DNA from: Cellulomonas shaoxiangyii | Lineage (GTDB): Bacteria; Actinomycetota; Actinomycetes; Actinomycetales; Cellulomonadaceae | Assembly: GCF_004798685.1 (NCBI RefSeq) | Contig: NZ_CP039291.1 | Coordinates: 248,001 to 312,000 of the forward strand | Direction: 5' to 3' | Length of the DNA stretch: 64,000 nucleotides | Shown: one piece after another, positions 35,269 to 43,913 of the stretch | Layout: each line of letters starts with the position of its first letter | Numbering within the stretch: position 1 is the first letter of the stretch | Position numbers and translations under genes: made by a program | The notes under the pieces: generated by a model | The model's input: only the letters and a program-made list of their open reading frames with translations | Database searches by the model: none | What the model was told of the DNA's origin: nothing

Positions 35269-36675
35269 TCAGGACTCGTGCGTCCCCGCGGGCTCGCCCT
35301 GGTCGACGCCGAGCGCGGCGCCCTCGGCGGAGGCCCGGGGCACGAACAGCCGGTTGACGACGTAGAGCACGACGCCGATGCCGAGCAGCAGGCCGGCGCG
35401 CGCGTACACGTCGAGGTCGCGGCCGGTGAGCGGCGACGCGAGCACGAGCGACACGACGGCGCCGAGCGCGGGCGCCCACGTCGGCGCACGGAAGGTGCGC
35501 TCGGCGTCGCCCTGCGGCGTCGCGTCGTCGTCGGCGTGGGAGCGGCGGCGCAGCACCAGCACCGACACGTTGACGGTCGCGAACACGAGCAGCAGCAGGA
35601 GCACGGTCGTGTCGGCCAGGCCGGACAGGTCGCCCGTGCTGACCAGCGTCAGGGCGATGACGGTCGTGAAGAGGATCGCCGTCCACGGCGTCTGGCGGCC
35701 GCTGCCGACCTTGCCCAGCCAGCCGGGGACGATGCCCTCGCGCGACATCCCGTAGACCACGCGCGACGCCATGATCATGTTGATCAGCGCCGTGTTCGAC
35801 ACCGCGACCAGGGCGATCAGCGCGAACAGCCACGGCGGGAAGACGAGCCCCGCGACCCGCACGACCTCGAGCAGCGGCCCGGTCGAGTCCGCCAGCGTGT
35901 CGGTCTCGACGAGCATCGACGTCGTGAAGGCGACCGCGAGGTAGATGACGCCGGTGATGGCGATGCCGCCGAACAGGGCGCGCGGGAAGTCGCGGCGGGG
36001 GTGCTGGCACTCCTCCGCGAGGTTCACGGAGTCCTCGAAGCCGAGCAGCGCGTAGAACGCGAGCGCGGTGCCGCCGAGCACGGCCATCCACGCGGGGCCG
36101 TCGGCGGTGAGGGTCATCGCGCGGGACGGGTCGCCCTCGCCGGACAGGAACGCCCGCGCCCCGATGACGAGGATCACGGCGAGGCCGGTCACCTCGACGG
36201 CGGTCAGCACGAGGTTGACGCGCACGGACTCGGCGACGCCGACCGCGTTGACGGCTGCGATGACCAGCACGAACACCCAGGCGGCGAGGAGCGTCGGCAC
36301 GGTGACGAGCTCGGCGAGGTAGTCGCCGCCGAACGCGCGCGCGGCCGCGCTCGCGCTCGTGATGCCGGACATGAGGACGGCGAACGCGACGAGGAACGTG
36401 ACGAACGGCCGCCCGAACGCCTGCTGCGCGTACACGGCCGCACCGGCGGCGCGCGGGAACCGGCCGACCAGCTCCGCGTAGGCGGTCGCCGTGAGCGTGG
36501 CGAGCACGAAGGCGACGACGAACGGGATCCAGATCGCCCCGCCGACCTCGCCGGCGACGCGGCCGGTCAGCGCGTAGATCCCCGCGCCGAGGATGTCCCC
36601 GACGATGAAGATCAGCAGCATCCGGCGGCCCACGGTGCGCCTCAGCGCGCTGGGCGGTGGTGCGGTGGCGACCAT
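35269..36675 (-). CDS. APC-superfamily amino acid permease
   Basis: The 468-residue membrane protein has about 12 helices. The first has the APC motif FIVGDILGAGIYALTGRVAGEVGG, and the next has TATAYAELVGRFPRAAGAAVYAQQAFG. The later FYALLGFEDSVNLAEECQHPRRDFPRALFGG is diagnostic of the family. Charged ends are short. The ATG has GGGGAGG 5 nt upstream. Substrate is not predictable beyond amino acids or amines. It differs from the permease at 12266-13813 and is not a recent duplicate. Upstream lies a hairpin repeat. Confidence 0.9.
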   Translation of the reverse strand: MVATAPPPSALRRTVGRRMLLIFIVGDILGAGIYALTGRVAGEVGGAIWIPFVVAFVLATLTATAYAELVGRFPRAAGAAVYAQQAFGRPFVTFLVAFAVLMSGITSASAAARAFGGDYLAELVTVPTLLAAWVFVLVIAAVNAVGVAESVRVNLVLTAVEVTGLAVILVIGARAFLSGEGDPSRAMTLTADGPAWMAVLGGTALAFYALLGFEDSVNLAEECQHPRRDFPRALFGGIAITGVIYLAVAFTTSMLVETDTLADSTGPLLEVVRVAGLVFPPWLFALIALVAVSNTALINMIMASRVVYGMSREGIVPGWLGKVGSGRQTPWTAILFTTVIALTLVSTGDLSGLADTTVLLLLLVFATVNVSVLVLRRRSHADDDATPQGDAERTFRAPTWAPALGAVVSLVLASPLTGRDLDVYARAGLLLGIGVVLYVVNRLFVPRASAEGAALGVDQGEPAGTHES

Positions 36676-36727
36676 GGCGACCTCCCCTGGCGGCGGTGAG
36701 GGGGAGTCTGCTCCTGCTCGCCCCGTC

Positions 36728-36778
36728 GCGCCTGCCGAGCGCACCGGCCGCTGCCCGCGCGGTGCGCTCGACAGGCGC
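36728..36778. repeat. hairpin repeat (GAGCGCRCC element, copy D) in a divergent intergenic region
   Basis: Arms CGAGCGCACCG (36736-36746) and CGGTGCGCTCG (36760-36770) pair perfectly. The stem continues as GCGCCTG/CAGGCGC after one C-A mismatch, the same outer-mismatch design as the hairpin at 10955-11015. It lies between the divergent permease and YtxH-like genes. Confidence 0.7.
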
Positions 36779-36903
36779 GCCGGGCCGTCCGCACCTACGC
36801 TCAGGGACCTCCGGGTGGTGCGTGCGAGCAGGCCGCTGCCACCCGACGGCACGCATGTCCCACAGACGACGACCGGCCGTCGCGGCCGGTCCGAGGAGGC
36901 CGC

Positions 36904-37263
36904 ATGAAGGGCAAGCTCACGTTCCTCGTCGGAGCCGGGGTCGGGTACCTGCTGGGCACCCGGGCCGGCCGGCAGCAGTTCGAGAAGATCAAGGGCTGGG
37001 CGACCGAGACGTGGCAGGACCCCCGGGTCCAGGGCTACGTGAAGGACGCCGAGTCGGCCGCCACGGACTTCGCGAAGACCCAGGGCGGGGCGCTCAAGGA
37101 GAAGGCGGTCAGCACCGCCAAGTCCGCGTTCCACAAGGGCGACTCCGACGAGTCGGCCGACGAGCCCACGAGCGAGACGTCGTACCCGCAGACGTCGTAC
37201 CCGCAGACCGACGGTCCGCTGGTCGACGCCGACGACGCCAACCCGAACGCGCCGAAGATCTGA
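36904..37263 (+). CDS. YtxH-like small membrane protein
   Basis: The 119-residue protein begins with a short helix MKGKLTFLVGAGVGYLLGTRAGRQQFEKIK. That is a glycine-rich membrane segment followed by the TRAGR motif typical of YtxH/general-stress-type proteins in actinobacteria. A helical, amphipathic middle (residues 31-75) and an acidic Ser/Asp-rich tail with a repeated TSYPQ complete it. Function is unknown. GGAGG lies 4 nt before the ATG. It ends in a strong hairpin that also serves the convergent gluconokinase gene. Confidence 0.8.
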   Translation: MKGKLTFLVGAGVGYLLGTRAGRQQFEKIKGWATETWQDPRVQGYVKDAESAATDFAKTQGGALKEKAVSTAKSAFHKGDSDESADEPTSETSYPQTSYPQTDGPLVDADDANPNAPKI

Positions 37264-37284
37264 CGCGCTCGGCACGGAACGGGC

Positions 37285-37316
37285 GACGGGCGGTGGGGGA
37301 GAACCCACCGCCCGTC
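37285..37316. terminator. bidirectional terminator hairpin
   Basis: GACGGGCGGTGGG (37285-37297) and CCCACCGCCCGTC (37304-37316) form a perfect 13-bp stem with a 6-nt loop. It lies between two convergent genes. Confidence 0.8.
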
Positions 37317-37332
37317 GTCATGTCCGGACCCG

Positions 37333-37845
37333 TCAGGAGCGCAGCAGGCGCAGCGCCTCCGTGACGGTCGCGTCGACGTCACCGCGCACGTGCACCGTGA
37401 CGCCGTCCTCGTCGGTCTGCAGCGCCTCGAGCACCGCGAGCTGGGAGTCGAGCAGGCTCGGCGGCATCCAGTGCCCGGTCCGCCGGGCGACGCGCTCGCG
37501 CAGCAGCTCGGGCGGGACGTCGAGCAGCACGAACCGCACGCGCCCCTGCGCCTGCGTGAGGGTCGCGCGGTAGACCCGGCGCAGGGCCGAGCACGCGGTC
37601 ACCGTGGACCGGCCGGCGCGCGCGTGCGCCGTCATCGCGTCCCGGACCGCCTCGAGCCACGGCCACCTGTCCTCGTCGGTGAGGGCGGTGCCGCTGCTCA
37701 TCTTCGCGACGTTGGCGGCCGGGTGCAGGTCGTCGCCCTCGACGAACGTCCGGTCGAGGCGGGCGGCGAGCCCGCGGCCCACGCTCGACTTGCCGGTGCC
37801 GGAGACGCCCATGACGACGAGGTGCTCGACGGGTGCGGTGTCCAC
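37333..37845 (-). CDS. gluconokinase (GntK type)
   Basis: The 170-residue kinase phosphorylates gluconate to 6-phosphogluconate, feeding the pentose phosphate pathway. The P-loop GVSGTGKS is at residues 13-20. The substrate region EGDDLHPAANVAKMSSGTALTDEDRWPWL is nearly diagnostic of GntK. The LID-type segment RVARRTGHWMPPSLLDSQLAVLE follows. Length is normal. The start is assigned to a GTG giving VDTAPVEHLVVMG; the ATG at residue 12 would cut into the first strand. It is convergent with the YtxH-like gene. Confidence 0.92.
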   Translation of the reverse strand: MDTAPVEHLVVMGVSGTGKSSVGRGLAARLDRTFVEGDDLHPAANVAKMSSGTALTDEDRWPWLEAVRDAMTAHARAGRSTVTACSALRRVYRATLTQAQGRVRFVLLDVPPELLRERVARRTGHWMPPSLLDSQLAVLEALQTDEDGVTVHVRGDVDATVTEALRLLRS

Positions 37846-37949
37846 GCCGACACCCTGCCACCCGGCGCGCCCGGCGCGGGCCGTCCCGCGCGTGCGGGGG
37901 CTGACCGCCGGTGCGCCGGGTACGGTCACCGGCGACGGAGGGAGCGGAC

Positions 37950-39038
37950 GTGGACACGGACGCCGGGACGGGCGACGCACGCGGGGCCGACGCACGCGGG
38001 GCCGGCGCAGCCGGGGCCGACGGGACGCGGCACGCGGACCGGGTCGTCGTCGACTGCGGGCTCTACGTCGACGGGCGGCGCGCACCCGGGCGCCTCCCGC
38101 TCGGACGCGCCGGCGACGTCGCGCGCGAGACCGGCGGATTCGTCTGGCTCGGCCTCGAGGGGCCGACCGTCGCGGACGTCGCGGAGGTGGCCGGCGAGTT
38201 CGGCCTGCCCCCGCTCGCGGTCGAGGACGCCGTCAAGGCGCACCAGCGGCCCAAGCTCGAGGTGTACGACGACGTGGTGTTCGTCGTGCTCAAGCCCGTG
38301 CGCTACGTCGACCACGACGAGGTCGTCGACGTCGGCGAGCTCGCGCTGTTCCTGGGCCCGCACTTCGTCGTGACCGTGCGCCACGGCAAGGGTGACGTGC
38401 TGCGGCGCGTGCGCGAGGAGCTGGACCGCGGCGAGGGCCCGGCGGCCGGCTTCGGGCCCGCGGGCGTGCTGTACCGGGCGGCGGACCTCGTGGTCGACGG
38501 GTACGAGTCGGCCCTGGGTGAGATCGACATCGACGTGGACGACATCGAGGCGCGCGTGTTCGGGCCCGGGCAGGTCAACCACGCGGAGCGCATCTACAAG
38601 CTCAAGCAGGAGGCGGCGGAGGTGCGCCGCGCGGTGCTGCCGCTCGGCCGCCCCCTGCAACGGCTCGTCGACGGCGACGTGCCGCACGTGCCGGCCGAGG
38701 CCGCACCGTACTTCCGCGACGTGCAGGACCACCTGCTGCGCGCGGCCGACGCGGTCGAGACCGTCGAGCGCCAGCTCGCCGACGTGCTGCAGGCCAACAC
38801 CGCACGCGTCACCGTCGCGCAGAGCGAGGTCGCGCTGCGCCAGAACGGTGACATGCGCAAGATCTCCGCCTGGGCGGCGATCGCGCTGGTGCCCACGGCC
38901 ATCGCGGGCGTGTACGGCATGAACTTCGAGTACATCCCCGAGCTGCGCTGGCGGTTCGGGTACTTCCTCGTGCTCGGCGTGATCGCCGGCGCCTGCGTCG
39001 GGCTGCACCGCCTCTTCCGGCGCAACGGGTGGCTGTAG
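37950..39038 (+). CDS. corA: CorA-family magnesium/divalent cation transporter
   Basis: The 362-residue inner membrane channel has an N-terminal cytoplasmic domain with LEVYDDVVFVVLKPV and a long stalk helix. It ends in two transmembrane helices with the filter motif YGMNFEYIPEL near residue 329 (GMN), the hallmark of CorA. The GTG start has a GGAGGGA upstream. The first 30 residues are a low-complexity Asp/Ala/Gly tail encoded by 15-bp repeats and are probably disordered. Substrate may be magnesium, cobalt or nickel. Sequence alone does not decide. Confidence 0.93.
   Translation: MDTDAGTGDARGADARGAGAAGADGTRHADRVVVDCGLYVDGRRAPGRLPLGRAGDVARETGGFVWLGLEGPTVADVAEVAGEFGLPPLAVEDAVKAHQRPKLEVYDDVVFVVLKPVRYVDHDEVVDVGELALFLGPHFVVTVRHGKGDVLRRVREELDRGEGPAAGFGPAGVLYRAADLVVDGYESALGEIDIDVDDIEARVFGPGQVNHAERIYKLKQEAAEVRRAVLPLGRPLQRLVDGDVPHVPAEAAPYFRDVQDHLLRAADAVETVERQLADVLQANTARVTVAQSEVALRQNGDMRKISAWAAIALVPTAIAGVYGMNFEYIPELRWRFGYFLVLGVIAGACVGLHRLFRRNGWL
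37974..38018 (+). repeat. 15-bp coding repeat in the corA N-terminus
   Basis: Two copies of GACGCACGCGGGGCC (37974 and 37989) and a third variant at 38004 follow one another in frame and encode Asp-Ala-Arg-Gly-Ala units. Confidence 0.75.
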
Positions 39039-39106
39039 GGGCGGCCGTGCGCGGCGGCGAGGCGCGCGTCACGTCGCCCGCGGCGGGAGCACGGCCTGCG
39101 CGCACG

Positions 39107-39112
39107 TAGCAT
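39107..39112 (+). promoter_or_regulatory. candidate -10 for leaderless MFS gene
   Basis: TAGCAT lies 6 nt before the GTG at 39119, with no ribosome site between them. Confidence 0.5.
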
Positions 39113-39118
39113 CACCCG

Positions 39119-40402
39119 GTGCGCCACCTGCTCGTCGACCTGACCCCCGTCCGGGTCAGCCCGGCGTTCCGGCGCCTGTGGCTCGGCCTGTCGGTCGCCA
39201 ACCTCGGGTCGCAGCTCACGGTCGTGGCGGTGGGCCTGCAGGTGTACGCGCTCACCGCCTCGACGCTCGCCGTCGGCGTGCTGGGCCTGTGCGCGCTCGT
39301 GCCGCTGGTCGTCTTCGGGCTGTACGGCGGGGCGCTCGTCGACCACTACGACCGCCGGACGGTCGCGGTCGTCGCGTCGGTCGTCAGCTGGGTCGCCGTG
39401 CTGGCGCTGGTCGCGCAGGCCGTGGTCGGCAACGAGCAGGTCGGGCTGCTGTACGCGCTCGTGGCGGTGCAGTCCGCCGCCGGCGCCGTGAACTCCCCGG
39501 CCCGGTCGGCGATCATCCCGCGCCTCCTCGAGCCGCGGCTCATGCCGGCCGCCAACGCCCTGCAGACCATCGGCTGGAACACGGCCCTCACCATCGGGCC
39601 GCTCGCGGGGGCCGTGCTGGTCGCGTCCGTCGGGTACGCGTGGGCGTACGCCGTCGACGCGGTCCTGTTCACGTTCGCCCTCACCGCGCTGCTGCGCCTG
39701 CCGCCCGTCCCGCCCGAGCCGTCGGCGAACCGCCGCGCGCGCCTCGGCCTGGGCTCGGTCGTCGACGGGCTGCGGTACCTGGGCACGCAGCCGAACGTGC
39801 GCATGACGTTCCTCGTCGACATCGTCGCGATGGTCACCGCGATGCCGCGCGCGCTGTTCCCCGCGGTCGGCGTGCTGTACCTGGGCGGCGGCGAGGCGAC
39901 GACGGGCGCGCTCACGGCCGCGATCGCCGTCGGCGGCATCGGCGCCGGGCTGTTCTCCGGCGGGCTCGCGCGCGTGCGCTGGCAGGGCCGCATCATCGCG
40001 GCCGCGATCACCGCGTGGGGCCTGTCGATCGTCGGCTTCGGGGCCGTGCTCGTCGCCGCCGGGCGTACGTCGCCGGACCAGGTGGTGCCGGTCGCGCTCG
40101 TCCTCGCGCTGGCGATGCTCGTGCTCGCGGGCGCGTCCGACACCGTCTCGTCGGTGTTCCGCCAGACCATCCTGCAGACCGCGACGCCCGACGACATGCG
40201 CGGGCGGCTGCAGGGCGTGTTCGTCGTGGTCGTCGCCGGCGGGCCGCGCCTGGGCGAGCTCGCGCTCGGCGCCGCGTCGACGCGCGTCGGCGAGGGCTGG
40301 GCGGCCGTCGCGGGCGGCGTCGCGTGCGTCGTGCTCGTGTGGGTGCTCGTCCGGGCGCAGCGCACGTTCTGGGACTACGACGCGCGCAACCCGACGCCCT
40401 GA
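39119..40402 (+). CDS. MFS transporter, EntS/MefA-like
   Basis: The 427-residue protein has 12 hydrophobic segments. The N-terminal half has SPAFRRLWLGLSVANLGSQLTVVAVGLQVY. The region YDRRTVAVVASVVSW contains the loop 2-3 motif, and SPARSAIIPRLLEPRLMPAANAL is the helix 5 signature of the EntS-like (enterobactin exporter/macrolide efflux) group. The C-terminal half has DDMRGRLQGVFVVVVAGGPRLGEL. Substrate is unknown and siderophore export is only a family association, with no siderophore genes nearby. It begins at a GTG with a -10 just upstream. Confidence 0.88.
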   Translation: MRHLLVDLTPVRVSPAFRRLWLGLSVANLGSQLTVVAVGLQVYALTASTLAVGVLGLCALVPLVVFGLYGGALVDHYDRRTVAVVASVVSWVAVLALVAQAVVGNEQVGLLYALVAVQSAAGAVNSPARSAIIPRLLEPRLMPAANALQTIGWNTALTIGPLAGAVLVASVGYAWAYAVDAVLFTFALTALLRLPPVPPEPSANRRARLGLGSVVDGLRYLGTQPNVRMTFLVDIVAMVTAMPRALFPAVGVLYLGGGEATTGALTAAIAVGGIGAGLFSGGLARVRWQGRIIAAAITAWGLSIVGFGAVLVAAGRTSPDQVVPVALVLALAMLVLAGASDTVSSVFRQTILQTATPDDMRGRLQGVFVVVVAGGPRLGELALGAASTRVGEGWAAVAGGVACVVLVWVLVRAQRTFWDYDARNPTP

Positions 40403-40470
40403 CCCCGGACTCGGCCGGCCGGCGGTGCACCCGCCCGCCGGACCCCGCCCGCGCGGCGCACCCGCGCCGG

Positions 40471-40476
40471 TAGCGT
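40471..40476 (+). promoter_or_regulatory. candidate -10 for leaderless propeller-protein gene
   Basis: TAGCGT lies 6 nt before the ATG at 40483. The convergent paralog has the same hexamer at the same distance. Confidence 0.5.
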
Positions 40477-40482
40477 CCGGCC

Positions 40483-42048
40483 ATGACCCTGCACGACGTC
40501 GAGCTGGTCGAGGACGACGAGCCCGCCGCGCCGGCCGCGCGCGACGAGGAGCCGGCCGCACGCGCGTGGCTGCGCCGGCACCCGGGCGTGGTGGTCGCGC
40601 TCGCGGTCGTGCTCGTCGGGGCCGTGGGGACCGGGGTGCTGCTCGAGCACCGGACGCGGCAGCGGGACGCGGACCGCGTCGCCGCGCTGCAGGAGGTGCC
40701 CGGTGTGCTGCGACCGGTCGACCCGGCGCTGCCCGTCGCCCAGCACCTGACGTGGTCCGCCACGGACGGGCCGTCGGTGGAGAACCAGGCGCTCCTGGCC
40801 GGGGTCCAGGTGGGCGACGTGACGGTGGTCGGGGACTGGGACTCCGGGCCCGACGCGGTCGTCGCGGGCGTCGGTGCGCAGGGCGAGCAGCTGTGGCGCA
40901 CCACCGTCCCGCCGCCCGACAGGGTCGACCGGCAGCAGGGGTCGTACGCCTCGTGCACCGAGCCGCTGCAGGACTCGCCCCCGCGGGACCGCGAGCGGCC
41001 ACGCGAGCTGACGGCAGACGTCGTCGCGTGCGTGGTGCAGTGGAGCCGGCCGGTCGACGCCGCCACCGCGCCGGACGGCCGCGTCCCGACCGTCGTGGCC
41101 CTGCTCGAGCTCGACCCGTCCGACGGGCGCGTCGTCCACCGGGCCGACCAGCCGGACGACGCCTCCGTGACGCGCGTGCCCGGCGGGTGGGTGACGTCCC
41201 TCCACGGGGACGACGACGTCGTCGTCAGGCTGCTCGCCGGCGACGGGACGCCGCGCTGGAGCACGACGCTGCCCCTGCCCGGGGCCGAGGAGTACCCGTG
41301 GTCGCACGCGACCGTCCGGGACGACCGCGTGCTCGTCATGATGGAGGGCGGTTCGGCGCTGCTCGCGCTCCCGGACGGGGCCGTGCTGGCGCGCTACCCA
41401 GGAGGCGGCGGCGGAGGAGGCATGATCCTGCCCGGCGGGTCGGTGCTGCTCCACGACAGCACCGGCGGCGTGCGCCCCGCCGCCCACCTGCACCGCCCGG
41501 ACGGCACGGCCACGGACCTCGACGGCGAGTCGCTCGGGTGGGTCGCCGTCGACGACGGCAGCCTCGGCGACGTCCTGCTGACGAGCGGCGAGGGCGAGGA
41601 CGCGCGGACGACCCTGCGCGACGTCGACGGCGCGGTGCGGTGGCGCGTCGACGGCGAGCTCCGCTCGGCCCTGGTCGTCGACGGGAGCGTCCTCGCCGCG
41701 GTGGGCGACGAGCTCGTGCGCCTGGACGGCAGCGACGGGCACGCGCGCTGGCGCGTGGCCCTGTCGCACGAGGACGTGCAGCTCATGACCGACGGCGCCG
41801 TGGTCCTCGCGACCTCCCCGACGCGCATCGACGCGTGGACGTACGACGGCGCGCCGACCTGGTCCGGGCAGGTGCGGCGCGAGGACGGCGGCGTCACCGT
41901 CCGGGCGGGCACGCCCGCACCGTCGCCGTCGAGCGGGCGCCCGCGCGGCGGCGGCGGAGGGACGTGGTGGGTGGCCCTGCGTGACGGGCGGCTCGCGCTG
42001 CAGGTGCTGTCCGGCGACGGGGACGAGGAGGTCCTCGTCCTCGGCTGA
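40483..42048 (+). CDS. membrane-anchored PQQ-like beta-propeller protein (paralog 1)
   Basis: The 521-residue protein has a short acidic cytoplasmic tail (MTLHDVELVEDDEP), one transmembrane helix near residues 35-53, and a large extracytoplasmic domain. That domain is built of repeated beta-blades of the PQQ/WD-like type (recurring patterns such as DGAVRWRVDG, DGHARWRVAL, YDGAPTWSGQ). The RxDADRVAALQEVPGVLRP stretch after the helix is shared with the paralog at 42062-43528. No PQQ-dependent catalytic residues are evident, so a binding or sensing scaffold is likelier than a dehydrogenase. The two genes face each other across 13 bp. Confidence 0.8.
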   Translation: MTLHDVELVEDDEPAAPAARDEEPAARAWLRRHPGVVVALAVVLVGAVGTGVLLEHRTRQRDADRVAALQEVPGVLRPVDPALPVAQHLTWSATDGPSVENQALLAGVQVGDVTVVGDWDSGPDAVVAGVGAQGEQLWRTTVPPPDRVDRQQGSYASCTEPLQDSPPRDRERPRELTADVVACVVQWSRPVDAATAPDGRVPTVVALLELDPSDGRVVHRADQPDDASVTRVPGGWVTSLHGDDDVVVRLLAGDGTPRWSTTLPLPGAEEYPWSHATVRDDRVLVMMEGGSALLALPDGAVLARYPGGGGGGGMILPGGSVLLHDSTGGVRPAAHLHRPDGTATDLDGESLGWVAVDDGSLGDVLLTSGEGEDARTTLRDVDGAVRWRVDGELRSALVVDGSVLAAVGDELVRLDGSDGHARWRVALSHEDVQLMTDGAVVLATSPTRIDAWTYDGAPTWSGQVRREDGGVTVRAGTPAPSPSSGRPRGGGGGTWWVALRDGRLALQVLSGDGDEEVLVLG

Positions 42049-42061
42049 CGGGCGCCGGCCG

Positions 42062-43528
42062 TCACCGGAGCACGGTCACCCCCGCTGCCTCGAGCTCGAC
42101 GAGCCGCCCGCCCCACGGGATGACCGACCACACGTCCGGCGGCAGGGAGACGACGCCCCGCTCGGCACCGTCCGCGGGGTCCAGCCCGACGAGCTCCGGC
42201 CGCCCGGCCTCCCGGGTCGACGCGCGCGGCTCGTACAGCAGCGTCCCGTCGGTGAGGACCCCGGCGCCCCACACGGTCGACCAGCGCTCCCGCTCCCACA
42301 GGCGCGCGCCCGTGCGGCCGTCGAGGGTCACGAGCGTCGCCGGGGAGGGCACGTGCACCCGCCCGTCGAGCACCCCGACGGCGTTCGGCAGCGCCACGGC
42401 GGCCTCCCACCGGACCTCGCCGGTGCGCGCGTCGACGGCGTGCACCCGGCCGGCTCCCTCGGTGAACAGGACGCCGGGCACGGAGCCGTCGTCCACCATC
42501 ACGTTCAGCAGGCGCCCCGGGACCCGGAGGTCGCCCGCGGCGCGGACCACGTCGGCGTCCTCGCCCCGGGGGACGGCCAGGTCGGTGCGTCCGTCGATGT
42601 GATGGGTCACCACGGCGGGCGACGTGCCGCGCAGCGGCCCGCGCACGACGCGTGCGTCGGCCGGGTCGAGGACCAGCGCGGAGCCGTCCTGGGCGGCGAC
42701 GCCGACCGTGCCGTCGCCGAGCGCGTACGGGATGTCGGCGGCGGCGGCCGGCAGCAGGCGGTCGTCGGCGGCGGGCAGAGCCTCGCCCCCGGCCTGCAGC
42801 CCGGAGGCGAGGTCGAGCGACCACGCGTGCGACGTGCCGTCCGCGGCCGTGCCGACCAGCACGACCCGCTCGCCCGCCAGCGCGAACGCGTGCGCGTGCA
42901 CCCCCTCCGCGGAGCGCGCGGCGTGGTCCGCGGCGACCTCTCCGGTGCGCACGTCCACCACGACGACCCGTGACGTCGTGCCGGCGCCGGTGGTGGCGCG
43001 CGGCTCGTCGCCCGGGCGCGTCAGCACGGCGTCGCTGCCGAGGCACACGAGCCGGTCGTCGTCCGCCGCCGCGCACCGGCTGCCCACGCGGAAGGCCTGC
43101 GCGTCGTCCGCCTCCGGCGCGGGGACGAGGGGGAGCACCCACCGGTCCGCACCCGTGAGCGCGTCGACGGCCGCGACCTCCGTCGCACCGTCGGACGTCG
43201 TGCGCAGCCCGGCGAACGTCCGTGGGTCGTGCCAGCCGTCCGCGTAGGGCGGCACGTCCGGCGCCGTCCACAGCACCTCCAGCGCGCCGGCGGGTGGGGC
43301 GACCGCGCCGGGGACCTCCCGGACGTCGTCGAGGCGGGCACGCTCCCGGTCGTCGACCACGGCCTGCGCGGCGACCAGCGCGCCCACCAGGACGACCGCG
43401 CCGGCGCCACCGACGACCCACCACCGGCGCCGGCCGGCGGGACGACCGTCGCCGTCCTCGCCCGCGGCAGCGCGTGCGGGCTCGTCCTCGACGAGGTCGA
43501 CCTCCTGCGTGGGGCGTGCGCGCGCCAT
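42062..43528 (-). CDS. membrane-anchored PQQ-like beta-propeller protein (paralog 2)
   Basis: The 488-residue protein has the same plan as its convergent neighbour: tail with EVDLVEDEPA, transmembrane helix near residues 35-57, an RARLDDVREVPGAV linker, then repeated beta-blades. These include DALTGADRWVLPL, DARTGEVRWEAAV and DGRTGARLWERER, which carry the D-x-x-T-G-x-x-x-W signature of PQQ-like repeats. Residues around GSRCAAADDDRLVC give a Cys pair that may form a disulfide. The sequence is well diverged from the partner outside the N-terminus and the repeats. Ligand and role are unknown. The ATG lies 6 nt after TAGCGT on the minus strand. Confidence 0.8.
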   Translation of the reverse strand: MARARPTQEVDLVEDEPARAAAGEDGDGRPAGRRRWWVVGGAGAVVLVGALVAAQAVVDDRERARLDDVREVPGAVAPPAGALEVLWTAPDVPPYADGWHDPRTFAGLRTTSDGATEVAAVDALTGADRWVLPLVPAPEADDAQAFRVGSRCAAADDDRLVCLGSDAVLTRPGDEPRATTGAGTTSRVVVVDVRTGEVAADHAARSAEGVHAHAFALAGERVVLVGTAADGTSHAWSLDLASGLQAGGEALPAADDRLLPAAAADIPYALGDGTVGVAAQDGSALVLDPADARVVRGPLRGTSPAVVTHHIDGRTDLAVPRGEDADVVRAAGDLRVPGRLLNVMVDDGSVPGVLFTEGAGRVHAVDARTGEVRWEAAVALPNAVGVLDGRVHVPSPATLVTLDGRTGARLWERERWSTVWGAGVLTDGTLLYEPRASTREAGRPELVGLDPADGAERGVVSLPPDVWSVIPWGGRLVELEAAGVTVLR

Positions 43529-43534
43529 CCGCGC

Positions 43535-43540
43535 ACGCTA
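43535..43540 (-). promoter_or_regulatory. candidate -10 for leaderless paralog 2
   Basis: TAGCGT on the minus strand is 6 nt before the ATG at 43528, identical in sequence and spacing to the convergent paralog's element. Confidence 0.5.
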
Positions 43541-43632
43541 GCGGCGTGGTCCGGGCCGCGTCACGGCCGGGACGGCCCGCCCTGAGAGCGCCCCCGCCCG
43601 ACCGGACACTCCGCCGACCCGTCCCTCCGCGC

Positions 43633-43736
43633 GACCTCGTCACCCCCGCCCGACCTCGCCGCTGCGCGCGACCTCGTCACTCCCGCCCGAGCTCGTCACC
43701 CCCGCCCGACCTCGTCACTCATGGGTGACGAGGTCG
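43633..43736. repeat. 19-bp tandem intergenic array ending in a hairpin
   Basis: Units of the form GACCTCGTCACYCCCGCCC start at 43633, 43652 (degenerate), 43670, 43689 and 43708. The last unit forms a perfect 12-bp hairpin with its inverted copy (arms 43707-43718 and 43725-43736, loop of 6). A further inverted fragment GTGACGAGCTCG follows at about 43745. The array lies downstream of the ThDP enzyme gene. The rest of 43529-43913 shows no gene. Confidence 0.8.
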
Positions 43737-43913
43737 ACGCACGAGTGACGAGCTCGCACGCGGCGGGGCTGGGGCGCGGCCGAGGGCGTCGCCGCGTGGC
43801 GCGACGCCGGCGGGGCCCGTCGTCAGGGCGTACGCACAGCGTGCGTACGCCCGCGGGAGGACGTCCCGGTCCCGCCCGGCGCACGGGCGACACGCCGGCC
43901 GCGCACCCGTGCG

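Noticed and set aside
12266..36675. The two APC permeases as a recent duplication
   Set aside because: Their sequences share only family motifs; the flanking genes and the lengths differ.
43561..43913. A small gene in the 385-nt gap at 43.5-43.9 kb
   Set aside because: The open frames there are made of the tandem repeats and Arg/Pro-rich shadow sequence, without ribosome sites.
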